NCBI RefSeq assembly: GCF_002078875.1
Contig: NC_034421.1
Location: forward strand, 12,601,449-12,665,448
Length of the DNA: 64,000 nucleotides
Direction: 5' to 3'
DNA from: Numida meleagris
Lineage: Eukaryota; Chordata; Aves; Galliformes; Numididae
Part shown: one piece after another, positions 49,801 through 61,800 of the stretch
How positions within the stretch are numbered: position 1 is the first letter of the stretch
How the letters are laid out: every line of letters begins with the position of its first letter
Made by a program: the position numbers and the translations under genes
Notes under the pieces: model-generated
Told to the model about the DNA's origin: nothing
Database searches by the model: none
Seen by the model: the letters and a program-made list of their open reading frames with translations, nothing else

Positions 49801-52800
49801 CACTCCTGTGCTAGGTGAACTGTTTTGGCCTACCAGCCTGTAATAATCTGATGGGTGGGACTGGGAGAAGGTGCAGGGGGAGGTTAAAGCAAGGTGTTGC
49901 TTATCCATAGCTCATCAGTGCCTGTTCAGCCTCCCGATTCAAAGGGAAGGACGCAGGCTCGGCTGGAGAGTAAAAATAGCTCAGCAGACAGCGAAGCCGA
50001 AGCATCCATCTGACTGTGGCTGGCTATGCGAGCTGGCGGAGGATGCTCCTGACAGTAGCGTGTCCCCCAAGCACCACCTAGCGGCTGTGCCACCCGGGGC
50101 TGCCCGGCACGGGCTGCAGGCAGCTGCAGAGCCCCGCGTGGGGCACAGCCCTGGGCAGGCTTGGAGGCTGGTTCCTCAGGTTTGCGTGCAGCAGGCCCAG
50201 AAGTGCCAGGTGAGGGGCTGACTTGTGCCCAGCGCAGCTGTGCTGAGCTCCTGGCTGTCTGCCTGTGTTCATCTGGGAGCAGGCAGGGCTCCTGTGCATC
50301 GCCAGGCACTGATGAAGATCAGGTGATAAATCAGGGAAACGGATGAGAAAGAAGAATCTGTCCTTGGTCAGTGTATGAGGGAATTTGCAAGCTTTTGATT
50401 GCTGGATATCCTGGGCAGGTAGTGATGTGTCACACAGAGCAGCGTGGAAGTGGAGCCTCCTTTCAGCAGTAGCTGTGTGGCCGTGCTGTTGTCCTCTCCA
50501 TGCACCAGCCTTTGTGGATGTTGCACTGCACCAGTGTGTGCAGCTGAGCCGGGTTTTGATTCTGCCATATCTGAGGTTCTGCATTACATTCCCGGCTTGG
50601 ATTGTCCCAGCTCTGTGCACTGTATCATTGCTTTTACTGCACACTAAGCACAGTGGTGTCTGCAGCCTTGACTTTTACCTTCAGCCTCTGCTCTGCAGTG
50701 GCAGAGAGGACAGCTTGAGCCAGGCACCCTGCTTACCTGCCCTTCCTCACAGCTGTGGCTTCCCTGCTCCATGCGAGGCTGAGCGCCGTGCTGGAGTGAG
50801 GAGGCCAGCTGCCCCCAGAGCTTGGTGGCACTCACCAGCCCAAGCAGTGCTTGCTCCTGGCTGAGGACACGCTTTGGGTCCAGATCTCCTGCTCAGTGCC
50901 ATAGATGAGCTGAGACAGGGCAAACAGAGTGAGGCAGTGCATCCCTCCCCTTCCCTCAGCCCACCCTGACTTCAGTCCTCGAGCAGAACAATGCAGGTAC
51001 CAGCCCTAAGAGCCTCCAAAGCGTTGAGTGTGGTGCTGGGTTATCATAACCTGCTCACAAATATTTCACCCAGCATTGTGGGTTTAGGCAGCGCGTGCTC
51101 CATTTTGTCTTGTAGCTGAGCCAGCTGTCCAGGGATGGGGTTTTGCAGGCAGCAGTGCTGTCACTGGAGATGAAAGGTGCTCCTGAAGTTTTTAAGAGCA
51201 GTTTGTGAGAAAGTGGCACGTCCCCTGTGGAAGTGGGTGTCGTGTCACAGCAGTGACCTGCTGATCTGAGTCACTGTAACAGGACCGCTGCCCTGTGGGG
51301 TAGGCCTTGTCCCGAGGTGTTGGCACAACAGCCTGTTTCTGATCCCTGCCGCGCGGTGAGGCGCTTCTGAAGAGCTCTTGAAGTAGGTTCATATTGCAGG
51401 GAGGGAGGGAAACGTAAAGAGAAAACATTTGCAGTTCTCTGCCCTGCTCCGCACCTGGCTCATCTGCTGGCACTCCGTCTGTGGCATGGTTTTGTGCTGG
51501 GCAGCCCTCCTCGGGCTGCTCCTACCAGCTCTGTGCTCCCCGTGCTGCTCAGAGGGCTCAGGAGCAGCGTGGTCCCCCGGAGCTGCTGCTGGCAGAGGGC
51601 ACGGCAGGCGCCCACGTCTTCGGCGCTTTCAAAGGCTGCCATTGTCCTTGGTGGAGTTCTGAGCCCCCAGGTGTGACGCGGGGAGGAAGTCTGTTATTTG
51701 CTTTCTCGCGCTGTGGTTGGCAGCTGAGACTTTGAAGCTGAATAGCGAGTGATGGATGGGGACATCCGACAGGCAGAGCTGGTGGGAGGCAGTGTTTTCC
51801 AGCAGATGCACTTATCTGGCAGGGCAGAGATACCACATGCTGCAGATGATTTCTTTTCTGTGCCAAAGGAAGAAAAGAGAGCGGGATTAAAGCGCTTGCT
51901 GGAATCCTACTTATGTAATTCAAAAAAAAAAAAAAAATCCTGTTTTCCAATAAAGAAACTTCATAAATATTTGAGTTTATGTTGGAGCATAAAACAGTTT
52001 GTCAGCATCAAAATTGTGGCTGTCAGCGTGGAGGAGTTTTATTCTTCCTGGCACGGATGTCAGAGTCGCTAACAGCAACGTGTCCAAGGCTGCTGTGGGC
52101 CCTGAGAGCGAGCAGTCAGGTGCAGCCATTTCCTTATCTGCGTGCAGGGCTTTGCTGCAGTGTTAGCGTGCCTGGGGAAAAGCAGGGTTTGATTTTCAAA
52201 ACTGTTCAAGCTGCTGTCGACCTCCAGTTGCACGCTCCTATTGCAAGCCCGCTGTTTGCCTTGCTTTGTGAAAGTCACTCAGGTGAGAAAAGCCCCTGAT
52301 TCCTCCTGACTTGCTGCGTGTGGTGTCACTTTGTGCTCCATCCGGTGAGCTTTGAAGCGATGCCTCACCAAAGGCTCGTGGGAAGCTGCACGCACGGCGT
52401 GGGAAGTTGTGTTTCCATTGCTGGTTGTTACAGAGCCGTCTTCAAGAGACTTGGGAGCTGTTTAGCAAGACTCTGCCTGCTTATAAATCCCATCAAGTTG
52501 CTGCACTTAGAAAGCTGCGTCTGTGAGTGGTTGTGATGTGTGGGCTGTGTCAGCAGCCACCTGGCTCTCCCTGGGCACCGTGACCCTCGCTGGTGGTGCC
52601 CCAGCAGGCGGGTGCAGAGGTGATGTGGCAGCTCTGAGATGGGGCAGGCTCAGGGTGCGTGTTAGGGAGCTTTCTGCAGGAGGGTGGCACAGCCTGGGGC
52701 AGGGCCACAAAGAGGGGTACATCTCCATCTTGAAGATTTTCGCGACTTGGCTGGCCAAAGCCAGGGGTGACCCATCTGAGCGTTGGTAACAGCCGTGCTG

Positions 52801-55800
52801 TGAGCAGGAAGACCCCCAGAGACCCCTTCTGCCACCTTGCTGTCACTGTAATTGTCCTCTTGTTCCCTGCAGGAAGAAGAAGGCGAGGATGCAGATATCT
52901 CTTCTGGTCCTTCAGTCATTAGCCACAAGATGCCTTCCGCCCAACCCTTTCATCACTTTGCTCCCCGCTACTCTGAGATGGGCTGTGCTGGGATGCAGAT
53001 GAGAGATGCACATGAGGAAAACCCAGAAAGCATCCTGGATGAACACGTGCAGCGTGTGATGAAAACACCGGGCTGTCAGTCTCCAGGACCTGGCCGCCAC
53101 TCTCCCAAGCCACGGTCTCCAGAAAGCGGCCATCTAGGAAAGCTGTCAGGGACACTAGGAACAATTCCTCCAGGGCACGGCAAACACACGACGAAATCAG
53201 GAATGAAACTGGATGCAGCTAACTTATACCACCATAAACACGTCTACCACCACATCCATCACCACAGCATGATGAAACCAAAAGAGCAAATTGAGGCCGA
53301 GGCCACGCAGAGAGTGCAGAACAGCTTTGCTTGGAATGTAGATTCACATAACTATGCAACAAAGTCACGAAACTACTCTGAGAACTTGGGCATGGCCCCT
53401 GTCCCCATGGACTCTTTAGGCTACAGGTGAGTCAGGGCCACACACAGGGGAGTCCCAGAGCTGGGGCTTCTCTGGGAAGCGCTTTCATAAATGGGCTCTA
53501 GCATGGCAGTGACACAGGGTGGCTGGGCCATGTTTTCTTGTAGGACATGGCTTGAGGGCCTCCCACTGTGCTTCCCTTCAGAAATGAATATGCTTCCTAA
53601 TAGCACTTACAAATCTCTGTGACCTGGTGCTGAAAGGCATCCTCTGGGCCAGGATTTTTAATGGCCTTGGTTATAAAGCAGTGCTTCTGCTCCTTAAAGC
53701 AGCAGAGGTGCTGGGGCTTCCCCGTGCACTGGGAGATGGCAAAGGTAAGGCTGTGTCTCAGGATCTGGGTGACAGATGTTTATGAGAGGACAAAAAGGTC
53801 CAAATTTTTGCAGGGCCTGATTTATGCACCAGAAGGTTTCCTTTCTCTCCCTAACTATATGGTAGATGCTCTGGTGCTGCTGTGGCCTGCTGTCCCAAGG
53901 GGACGTTCTCCCTGACAGGGCTTCTTTAGATGCAGCCCAGGATTTGGTTGGCTTTATGGGCTGCAGTGCACACTGCTCATGTTCAGTTTTTCATCCACCA
54001 CCCAATTCCTCCATCTTCTGTCTGTGTGCTGAGAGGAGAGGGCGAAGCTCGTCCTCTGCAGCAGCAGGTTTTACCAGCCCTGTGTTTGAATTACTGCAAA
54101 GGTGAGGCTGAGGGCTACCTTGAATAATGAATGCTGATTGTAAGTGTGGAGTAACTGCAGTGGAGAGCTCGCTGGTTCCTTGAGGTGTGTTATTTGGGGG
54201 CAAGTCTTTGCAGCGTAGCGGGGGTAGGATATTTAGTGAAGGCAGGCAGCCAGCTCAGTGTGTAGGAGCAGCTTTCTAGGGTGGGAGGAGGGAGGCAGAG
54301 TGTAGGGGCAGCTGAAGCAAACTGCTCTCCAGGCAGGCAGGGAAGAAGGGCCCCCACGTCTGCCCAGCTTCCATAGGAAAAGGGCTAAGACATGGCTGGA
54401 TTGCTTCCACAAAGCATCCATGTGACCATGCTGGATCAACCCAAAGCTCCAGCTCAGTACAGAACTTCTCTCTAGCATTGACTGCACCATATGCTTAAAG
54501 GAAATGTCAGAGGGCACATTCAGAGCTGTCCTTTCTCTAGCACAAACTCCCAGTTCCTGACAGTCTCCAGGGTAGGACCTTCATAAACAAAGAGTTTGCA
54601 TCTGAACAGTCTTGTTCTTTTTTTCTGTCAGTGCTAATGAGTGTACAGAAGTAGGTAAAGCAGGTGGGTGATCAGGATGCTGGGGGTCCAGTAAAACTGC
54701 TGACTGTGGCAATGACAGGCCAGTACCGTGTGGCCCCACAAGCATGTAGCTGGCTGTCTGCACTGCTGGGCAAACGGGCAGCACATTGCCAAGGAGGGAT
54801 GGCATGATTGTAATGTGCCATAGCTGTAAACATAGCCAGGGCCTGTCAGTAGCTGCCTGGTTTCAGTCTAGCTGCACTGTCTGACCTGACTGCGTTGCCC
54901 AGGTAGATGACAGCCTGCAGAAGGCTGTCTGCGTAAAAAAATCTTTTACCATGATTTGAAGCCTCGGTTCAAACGGTGGTGAGAAGCAAGTGCTTGGCAT
55001 GGTGAACAGCAGGATGGGGTTTGGGATGCTAGCAGACCAGTAAGCAGGGGCGGGGAGGGAACGGGAAGGACTCAGGGTATGAGCAGTGGTCTGACATGGG
55101 GAGGCAGCCGATGGATTGCAGCACCAGGACGAACCTCGTGCTCTGAGCCTGTTAACCGTGTTGGAGCAAAGAACAGGGTTGAACACAATCCTTCATGTGG
55201 CAGGAGATCTGCTGGGCTTTTTGCCTCACTGCCATGGCTCATTTGCCAGATATGCTCCCTTTTTCACAGGTGGCTGGACAGAGAGCCTGATGTGCCTCAG
55301 GCTAGCCAGCCTTGCCCTGAGCCTCAGCCGTGGCACGGTTGGTTGAGCTGTAGTAGAGCCAAGCAGACCCTGGCAGGGCTGAATATGTCTGAGATAGACA
55401 TGTCCGTCCTCTGCCACTGTCTGTGGAGGTTTGGCTTAGGCAAAGCGCTAATGTCTCAAGCTTTGTTCTTGCAGTGGGAAAGCAAGTCTGCTCTCAAAAA
55501 GAAATATTAAGAAGACCGATTCAGGGAAAAGTGATGGTGCCAACTATGAGATGCCAGGATCTCCTGAAGACGTGGAGAGAAACCAGAAGATCCTTCAGTG
55601 GATCATAGAAGGAGAGAAGGAGATCAGCAGGCATAAGAAAACAAACCATGGGTAAGGGCTGGTAGAGCAAGGAGTCTTCATACTGTCGTATTGCATCCCC
55701 TGTGTAAGGCATGTCTTTAGGCTGTGCAGCGGTTCCTGGAGGTCTTGGGAAGACAAGCATCCACCAGGCACAAGGGTTTAGGTCCTTTGGAGACTGAGGA

Positions 55801-58800
55801 TTGCTTGGAGGCTTTAAGCATAAAGTTCATTTTCTTTCCTGAAAATGAATTGTGGTTGTGGGGGGAGGTTGAAGCCCCGGAGGAGTTTCACAAATTGCTG
55901 CTGTGGGTACAGAGGGGATAATGCAGCACACGGTAGGCAGTATTTTTGCTTTAGGCACTTGCTGTATGTAAACAGTTGTTACTTGTGCAAGGTGTTGATA
56001 GAAATGTAGGGCCTGCTGCACTTGAGCCATTGGTCCTGAGTTAGCAGTTTAAGAGGGCTCAGGCAAGGAGAGCTGGGTTGCCCAGCGTTTGGGCTTGTAG
56101 GGAGCATCCTCTGGGCTCGCCTTGCCTCTCTAAAGCCAAAGATGTGTCTGTCTCCAGAACCTCTCTGTGGTCAAGCAGATCTGCAGGCACAGATCCTCAA
56201 TCACAGCCTGGCTCATCTCAGGGAAAAAGCCACGATTTCATGGTGCCAGTGACAAGAGGGATCTGGGGTCTCATCCTCATTGCCACAACTGCGTTAGTGA
56301 CTGCTGGTGAAACCGCTGTGGTTTTTTGTCTTGTGTCACAGCAGTGGCCCAGGCAGGTTGCTCTGCAGGCAGCTGGGGCCGTGCCAGAGCCACTGGGGCT
56401 GGCAAGAACGAGCACACTGCTGCAACATCCAGTGGCCATCAGTGGCTCGCAGCCTGGCAGTGCACATCGGGGCATCTTCTGGCGGATCCTGCTGAGTGCA
56501 TTTTGTCCATCATTGAGCTGCCTTGTGCTGGGTTTGTTTCTGTGTATTGTGCATTTCATGGGAGCCCTTAAACGCATCGGTGATCTCTGTATTAAGGCTG
56601 GGTTGCTCACCCGGTACCTCAGCAGAACACTAGAGAAGGCAGTGCTGCACTGCCCCGAAACCTTCTCCAGGGGTGCAGTGGGTTGGGTGGTGCAAGGAGC
56701 TTCCCAGTGCTCGTGTCCAGCTGCGGAAGCAGCGCTCTGTCTGGATGTGCCCGTGTGCAAAGTGACTCGGCGGTCTGTGTAAAACCTTCGTATTTGTGTG
56801 TAGTTCTTCAGGTGCTAAGAAGCAGCTGTCCCATGATATGGTCCGACCCCTCTCCATCGAGCGGCCTGTTGCAGTGCATCCGTGGGTCAGTGCCCAGCTC
56901 CGGAACGTCGTCCAGCCTTCACACCCTTTCATCCAAGATCCTACCATGCCGCCCAATCCAGCACCCAACCCACTCACCCAGCTGGAGGAAGCTCGCAGGA
57001 GGTTGGAGGAGGAGGAAAAGAGAGCTGGGAAACTCCCCCTGAAACAAAGGTATGGCAGTATGGCCTGAGTGTGCATGGGAAGGAAGGAGGAGGCTGCTCG
57101 GTGGGTGGGGAGCCACGGGAGGTGCTCTGCTCCAGTTTGCAGCCCTAGCTGAGTGGAGGCACCTGCAGAGAGGTCGGGGAAATCTCCCATGTCTCTGTGA
57201 CATGGCCTCTGCCAGTGGTACAAATGCCACAAGCTGCCTTAAGGCCTGGGCTTGTGTTTTATGGACTGGAAGTCTGGAAGTGTTCTGAATGAGCCTGGGC
57301 AGGAGGAGCCTGTTTAGAAAGAGCATGCCAGGGAAGAGCTTTCTTTGCAGTACTTGTCGGCCTCCAGCTTGCTGCACTCACCTCGTCTTCACTGGCGCAG
57401 ACTCATAGTTCATTCACACACAGTGATTGCAGAGTTCTTGGTTGGTGCAGCAGCAGAATTCAGCAGAATGCAGCAAAATTAAGTGCAGAAGAATATGTAT
57501 GTGCTCTTTATCTACATCTCATCCAGTCTTCCAGCAAAGGCTGCTCATGGCAGCTCCTGGGGAGCGCTACGCTCTAGTCCTGCTGCAGCAGTGCTGCTCT
57601 CTGCATGCCTGGATCCAAGTCACTGCACCTTCCCATGACTCAGCTCAATGCCTGTTGCAGAGGTAATTCTTCTGCTCCCGTATTATCCTTCAGGGAAGAT
57701 TAGTTGCAAGGCACACAGAGCTCTCAGATGAAAAACGTTTTGGAAGTGCTTGATAATTACTGTTAAGAACTAAAAGCACTTTGACCATTAAAAACCTTTC
57801 ACAATGGGAATTGCTTGTAGTCACTTCATTGCTTTATAGCTGTGTTCTCTAAACTGTAAACTTTGGAGTCTGACTCTCAGAAACACGAGTGTAATTTAAA
57901 GAACAAGCTCCTCTAATTGCTGAACTCCAATTATTTTTGCTTGCAGTGGCCATATAGCAGACTTCTGCATATTTATGTCAGAGTATTGATTGAAAGCTAG
58001 ATAATTAAAGGGCTCTCCCATGTCAGGTTGAGCCAAATTTATTTGATCTGCCTTTCAGTTGGTGTAATTGGATAGGGTTTATTTGTGCAGTCATTTATAG
58101 TCATATTAAATTCATATACCTTCCCCAGAAATGTCTAGATGCAGATACACACTTGGAAGACACCAGCCTGGGCTGTATGCATGTGTCTTGAATACTCTAA
58201 TAACAACTTGGCATATATTGTAAACACAGCTTCTGTAGAAACCCCATGGCATTGCGGTGTATGCCCTCCAGACCAGCAGGAGGACAGGCTGAGCCTTGCT
58301 GGGCTGTTCTGCTTTCACACTTGTGCTGCCTGCTCCCAAGGCCTGGCTCCTTTCCTGAGGATGCAGGGATCCCGCTGACCTGCCTGGTGCATGGAAAGCC
58401 AGGGAGCAGTGCTTGCTGATGGGGAGCTGCTAATGAAAAGTGAATGTGCCCGTGCCCAGTAGCACGCAAGAATGGATGCAGTCCCTGGGAAGTGAAGGAT
58501 TTCTTGATGCTGAAATCTCTCCTCTGGATTTTGGCAGGACTGGGTGCTGCAGCTGGAGCGTGCCTGAGCTCACATCTTTTCAGAGAGCTCCTGTTTCGGT
58601 TAGCAGAACACACTGTGCCAGCTGTGTACAGCTGGGTACAGCTAAGTGCCCTTACTGGTGCAGTTACCTGGCTCGGGAGCTGCTCTGCCCCAGCACAGCC
58701 TTCACTAGCCATGTGCCTGCCCTGCTCATTCCCATTACCTGCCTGCAGTCCCAATGGAAATGTCAGCAGAACAAGCCTTTCTCTCCCTGTTACACAGTGT

Positions 58801-61800
58801 GTGAGGCTGAGGCATTGATCTTTGGGATAGCTGCATGCCTTCTGCTGGGAGCCTATGCGAGCTGAAGTGCCCAGTGCTGGATGACCCCCAGACCTCATGT
58901 GCCCATTGCCTTGATGGAGAGCCTTGTCCCAGTGACCATCAGGTTGCGTGCCTGTGCAGCCAGTTTTTGAGCCATTTTCTGTAGCTCACTGTCACAGTCC
59001 ACTTACGTTTCCAGCTGGAAGAAGTAATGAGCACCAGCTCTGCAGAGAAAAGATTTTCATAAGCGGCGAAAGAATTTTCTAAACTCTCCAGCAAAAATGT
59101 TAGCATGAGCTTGGTTTGGAATTAGTTTGATTGTGCCAGGCCTGGAAGAGGACCAGAGCTGGATGCTGGGATACCTCCTGAGGTAACATCTGCTGGCTGC
59201 ATTTCAGGCTTTCCACAGCAATTCGGCCCCAGGGCTGGGATGGAGCAAGTCTCCCCTGTGTCGGGCATGGCTGCACTGCAGCCAGGCTGTGTCTGTACCC
59301 TCACACAGGCTGAGTTAGTGCCGATCATAGAACCATAGATTCAGAGCATGGTTGGGATGGAAGGGGCCTTACAGCCCCCCAGGCCCACCCCTGCCATGGG
59401 CTGGCTGCCCCCACCAGCTCGGGGCTCCTTGGGCACCTCCAGGGGCAGGGTGAGATGCAGTAGGGCAGTCAGTGCTGCACTTCCCTTGCTGGGTAACATT
59501 TCCTGCTTGTGACAAACGCCACAAAGGGAGCTGAGCCCAGAAGAAGGAACGGAGCATTACTTGTGTGTGTTCGTGGAGGGCGCTCACTGCAGACCCAGGG
59601 GATGGGTGCAGATGGAGGCTGCAATGAGGCAGGGCTCAGGCGTGCTGTGGTGGAGCAGCAGGGGCCCGTCTGGGTAAGAAGTGGTCTCAGGAGGTTTCTG
59701 GGCGATGATGACAGCAGAGATAGTTGTGTTGTCATGTTCTCAGGAGAGGAACGCTTGGAAAATTGTGTTGTCAGTGATCTCTTATTCATCATCCCCGCTT
59801 CAGCTTGCTAGAGATCTGTTGCTGCAGTTTGGGATGCATGTGTGTTCTGTGATGCTCTGAAAGGTGATGTTCCTTCCTGCAAGGAGACGCCGACCCTTTG
59901 CCTCTTGTCCCATCACTGGCAGCCTCTTGGGGTCCTGTCCCAGGGAGGCACTGCTCCTGCAGGGACAAGCCCTGTCTGTGGCCTCATGCCCTTACAGGCT
60001 CCCCATAAGCCCTGGGGCAGTGATTCCATCCCCTTCCTCCTGCCGAGCTGCCCTCGGCCTCTCCTCCCCGTCCATCTCAGCCCCTCGCTGGGCTCTGCTG
60101 TTTCCCTGCCTCTCCTGCACACCGAGGACCCAAACCAGACACGCAGCTTCAGACCCACTCCCCAGCACACACCACTGTGCTGCCAGTGCTTTCGCCCCTG
60201 CCTGGTTTCCACCGCCCTGGTTTTTCCCTGCAGCCTGCAGCAGGAGGGCTGTCTGCTCGGACAAGCCCTCGAAAGGACATGTGTGCAAAAGGCGCTCAGT
60301 GCAATGGACGTGGAGAAACTTGGGAGGCTCTTTCTCCCTCGCGTGCTTTCCAGAAGCCACACAGTCCCCACGGCCCCTTTCTGAGCCTGGGGAAGAGGAG
60401 CACAGCAGCCAGTCTGAGCTCGCTCCAAAGCGGCTTTTCAGGCACGTATTACGCAGTGGGAGGAGGAGGGCTCCCAGCCATTGGCACGATCCTGCTCTTG
60501 CTTCTACCATGGCAGAGCTGGGGGGCTCGGGCCGTTGGTTGTAACGGTCCTGCCCCCCCCCCCCCCCCCCAGCAACCAAGGGCCTGCCCCCCAGCATCCT
60601 GAGCACCGTGCTGCCTGCACAGTGCATGTCGTCCTGTCCCCACGAGCCTCCGTGCCAGCTCCCCTGGGCACCAGCAGCTCTCTCTTAGCCATGACTTGTT
60701 TCCAGCAGCATTAAGAGAAGCTTAGGGACTTTGAGGTTTTCCAAACCCCTTCAATTAACTTCTGGCTCACAGGATGCACAGAATTCGCCTGAATTTATGA
60801 CCCATTTTTCCTTTAAATGCGTGATGAATTTTTCTTTCCGAGGATGATTCCATTTCTTAATGTTTTTCTAGCTAAAGGGCATCCTGTGCTTTGATACGGG
60901 GATGGGTTCTAAGAGCCGTGCTGGCACCAGGAGCACCCTCGCCTCTCGGGATGCTGCAGTTTCTGCAAAGGTCTCCTGGGCAGAGCAGGCACCAGAAGCA
61001 TTGTTCAGCTGAACTTTAGACCTCTCATGGCTTTAGAAAGAGGTGACAGAATTTTCACGGGTCTTGGTTTGCAATGCCAATGTTTATGTGGGCATGCCAT
61101 GAAAAAGGTGCTGTGACTGCACGCCAGTGTTTAAAGGTTAGGGTCACAGCCACTTCCAGAATTGCCATTAGCTCATGTGCTTGGCGTATTCTATTTTTAC
61201 AGCAACTTTCCAGTTGTATAAATACAAAATCGTCTTTTTTTTTTTTTTTTTTTTTTTTACCTTGTGTGCCTTTTAAATAATTTTAAAGCTGCCAAATTTG
61301 TTTTATGTGATTTTGAAAGAGAAGGCTGCCTCTGGCTGAGCCCACACATGCCAAGCGACGCATTTGTGTAGGCTGCTCAAATGTTTGTGCAGCGTTTACA
61401 GTGCCCTAGATGAAAGGCTCCACAGAAGTGCAAAGTACCCTTATTTTTATGGTTGCTACTTTTGTCTGCCTCTGAAAATGAGGCAAGGACTGGGCTGACA
61501 CTCTCAGCCTGCTGATGGCACCGTATAGCAGCGTGTGGGCTGGAGGCAAGGAGCAGACCGACATCTCGAGGGGCAGGAAGTGTGAGGTGTTCCACGTCTG
61601 CTCACTGGGGGTTTGAGGATGGTGTCTGCCTTCCAAAACCCAGCCTGCAGCACAGTCAGGGTGTGTGTTAGCCCACAGCCCAGCCAGGCCTTGCCACCCT
61701 GCATGGGTGGGATGTGATGGAACAGGATGGGCAGCGAAGCACCCAGGGCAGGGCACATCCCACTGCCCCGCAGCTGCACATGTGAGTTCCAGGTGCTTCA

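Larger units (their letters stand above)
53427..55474 (+). other. AXIN1: AXIN1 intron 6
   Basis: This 2048-bp phase-2 intron runs from GTGAGT to CAG. It carries a minus-strand CR1 relic at about 53925-54050 and a four-run G-quadruplex motif on the transcribed-sense strand at 55047-55065, about 400 bases before exon 7. The rest is unremarkable. Confidence 0.9.

Noticed and set aside
56078..56782. 234-codon + strand frame just before AXIN1 exon 8, with hydrophobic segments
   Set aside because: It lies wholly within intron 7 and is closed by a stop before the acceptor. It resembles no membrane protein family that I know.
59015..59060. TTCCAG followed by CTGGAAGAAGTAATG (LEEVM), considered as the missing alternative exon (human QEVM)
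   Set aside because: In the phase required after exon 8 the sequence reads AGC TGG AAG AAG TAA, a stop, and the similarity ends after three residues.
59842..60627. Several overlapping frames of 140-226 codons on both strands
   Set aside because: A GC-rich stop-poor stretch gives open frames in many phases at once, which is the mark of composition rather than coding.
61235..61258. T24 as the tail of a minus-strand processed pseudogene
   Set aside because: No recognisable coding or RNA-gene sequence lies to the left, and no target-site duplication is evident.
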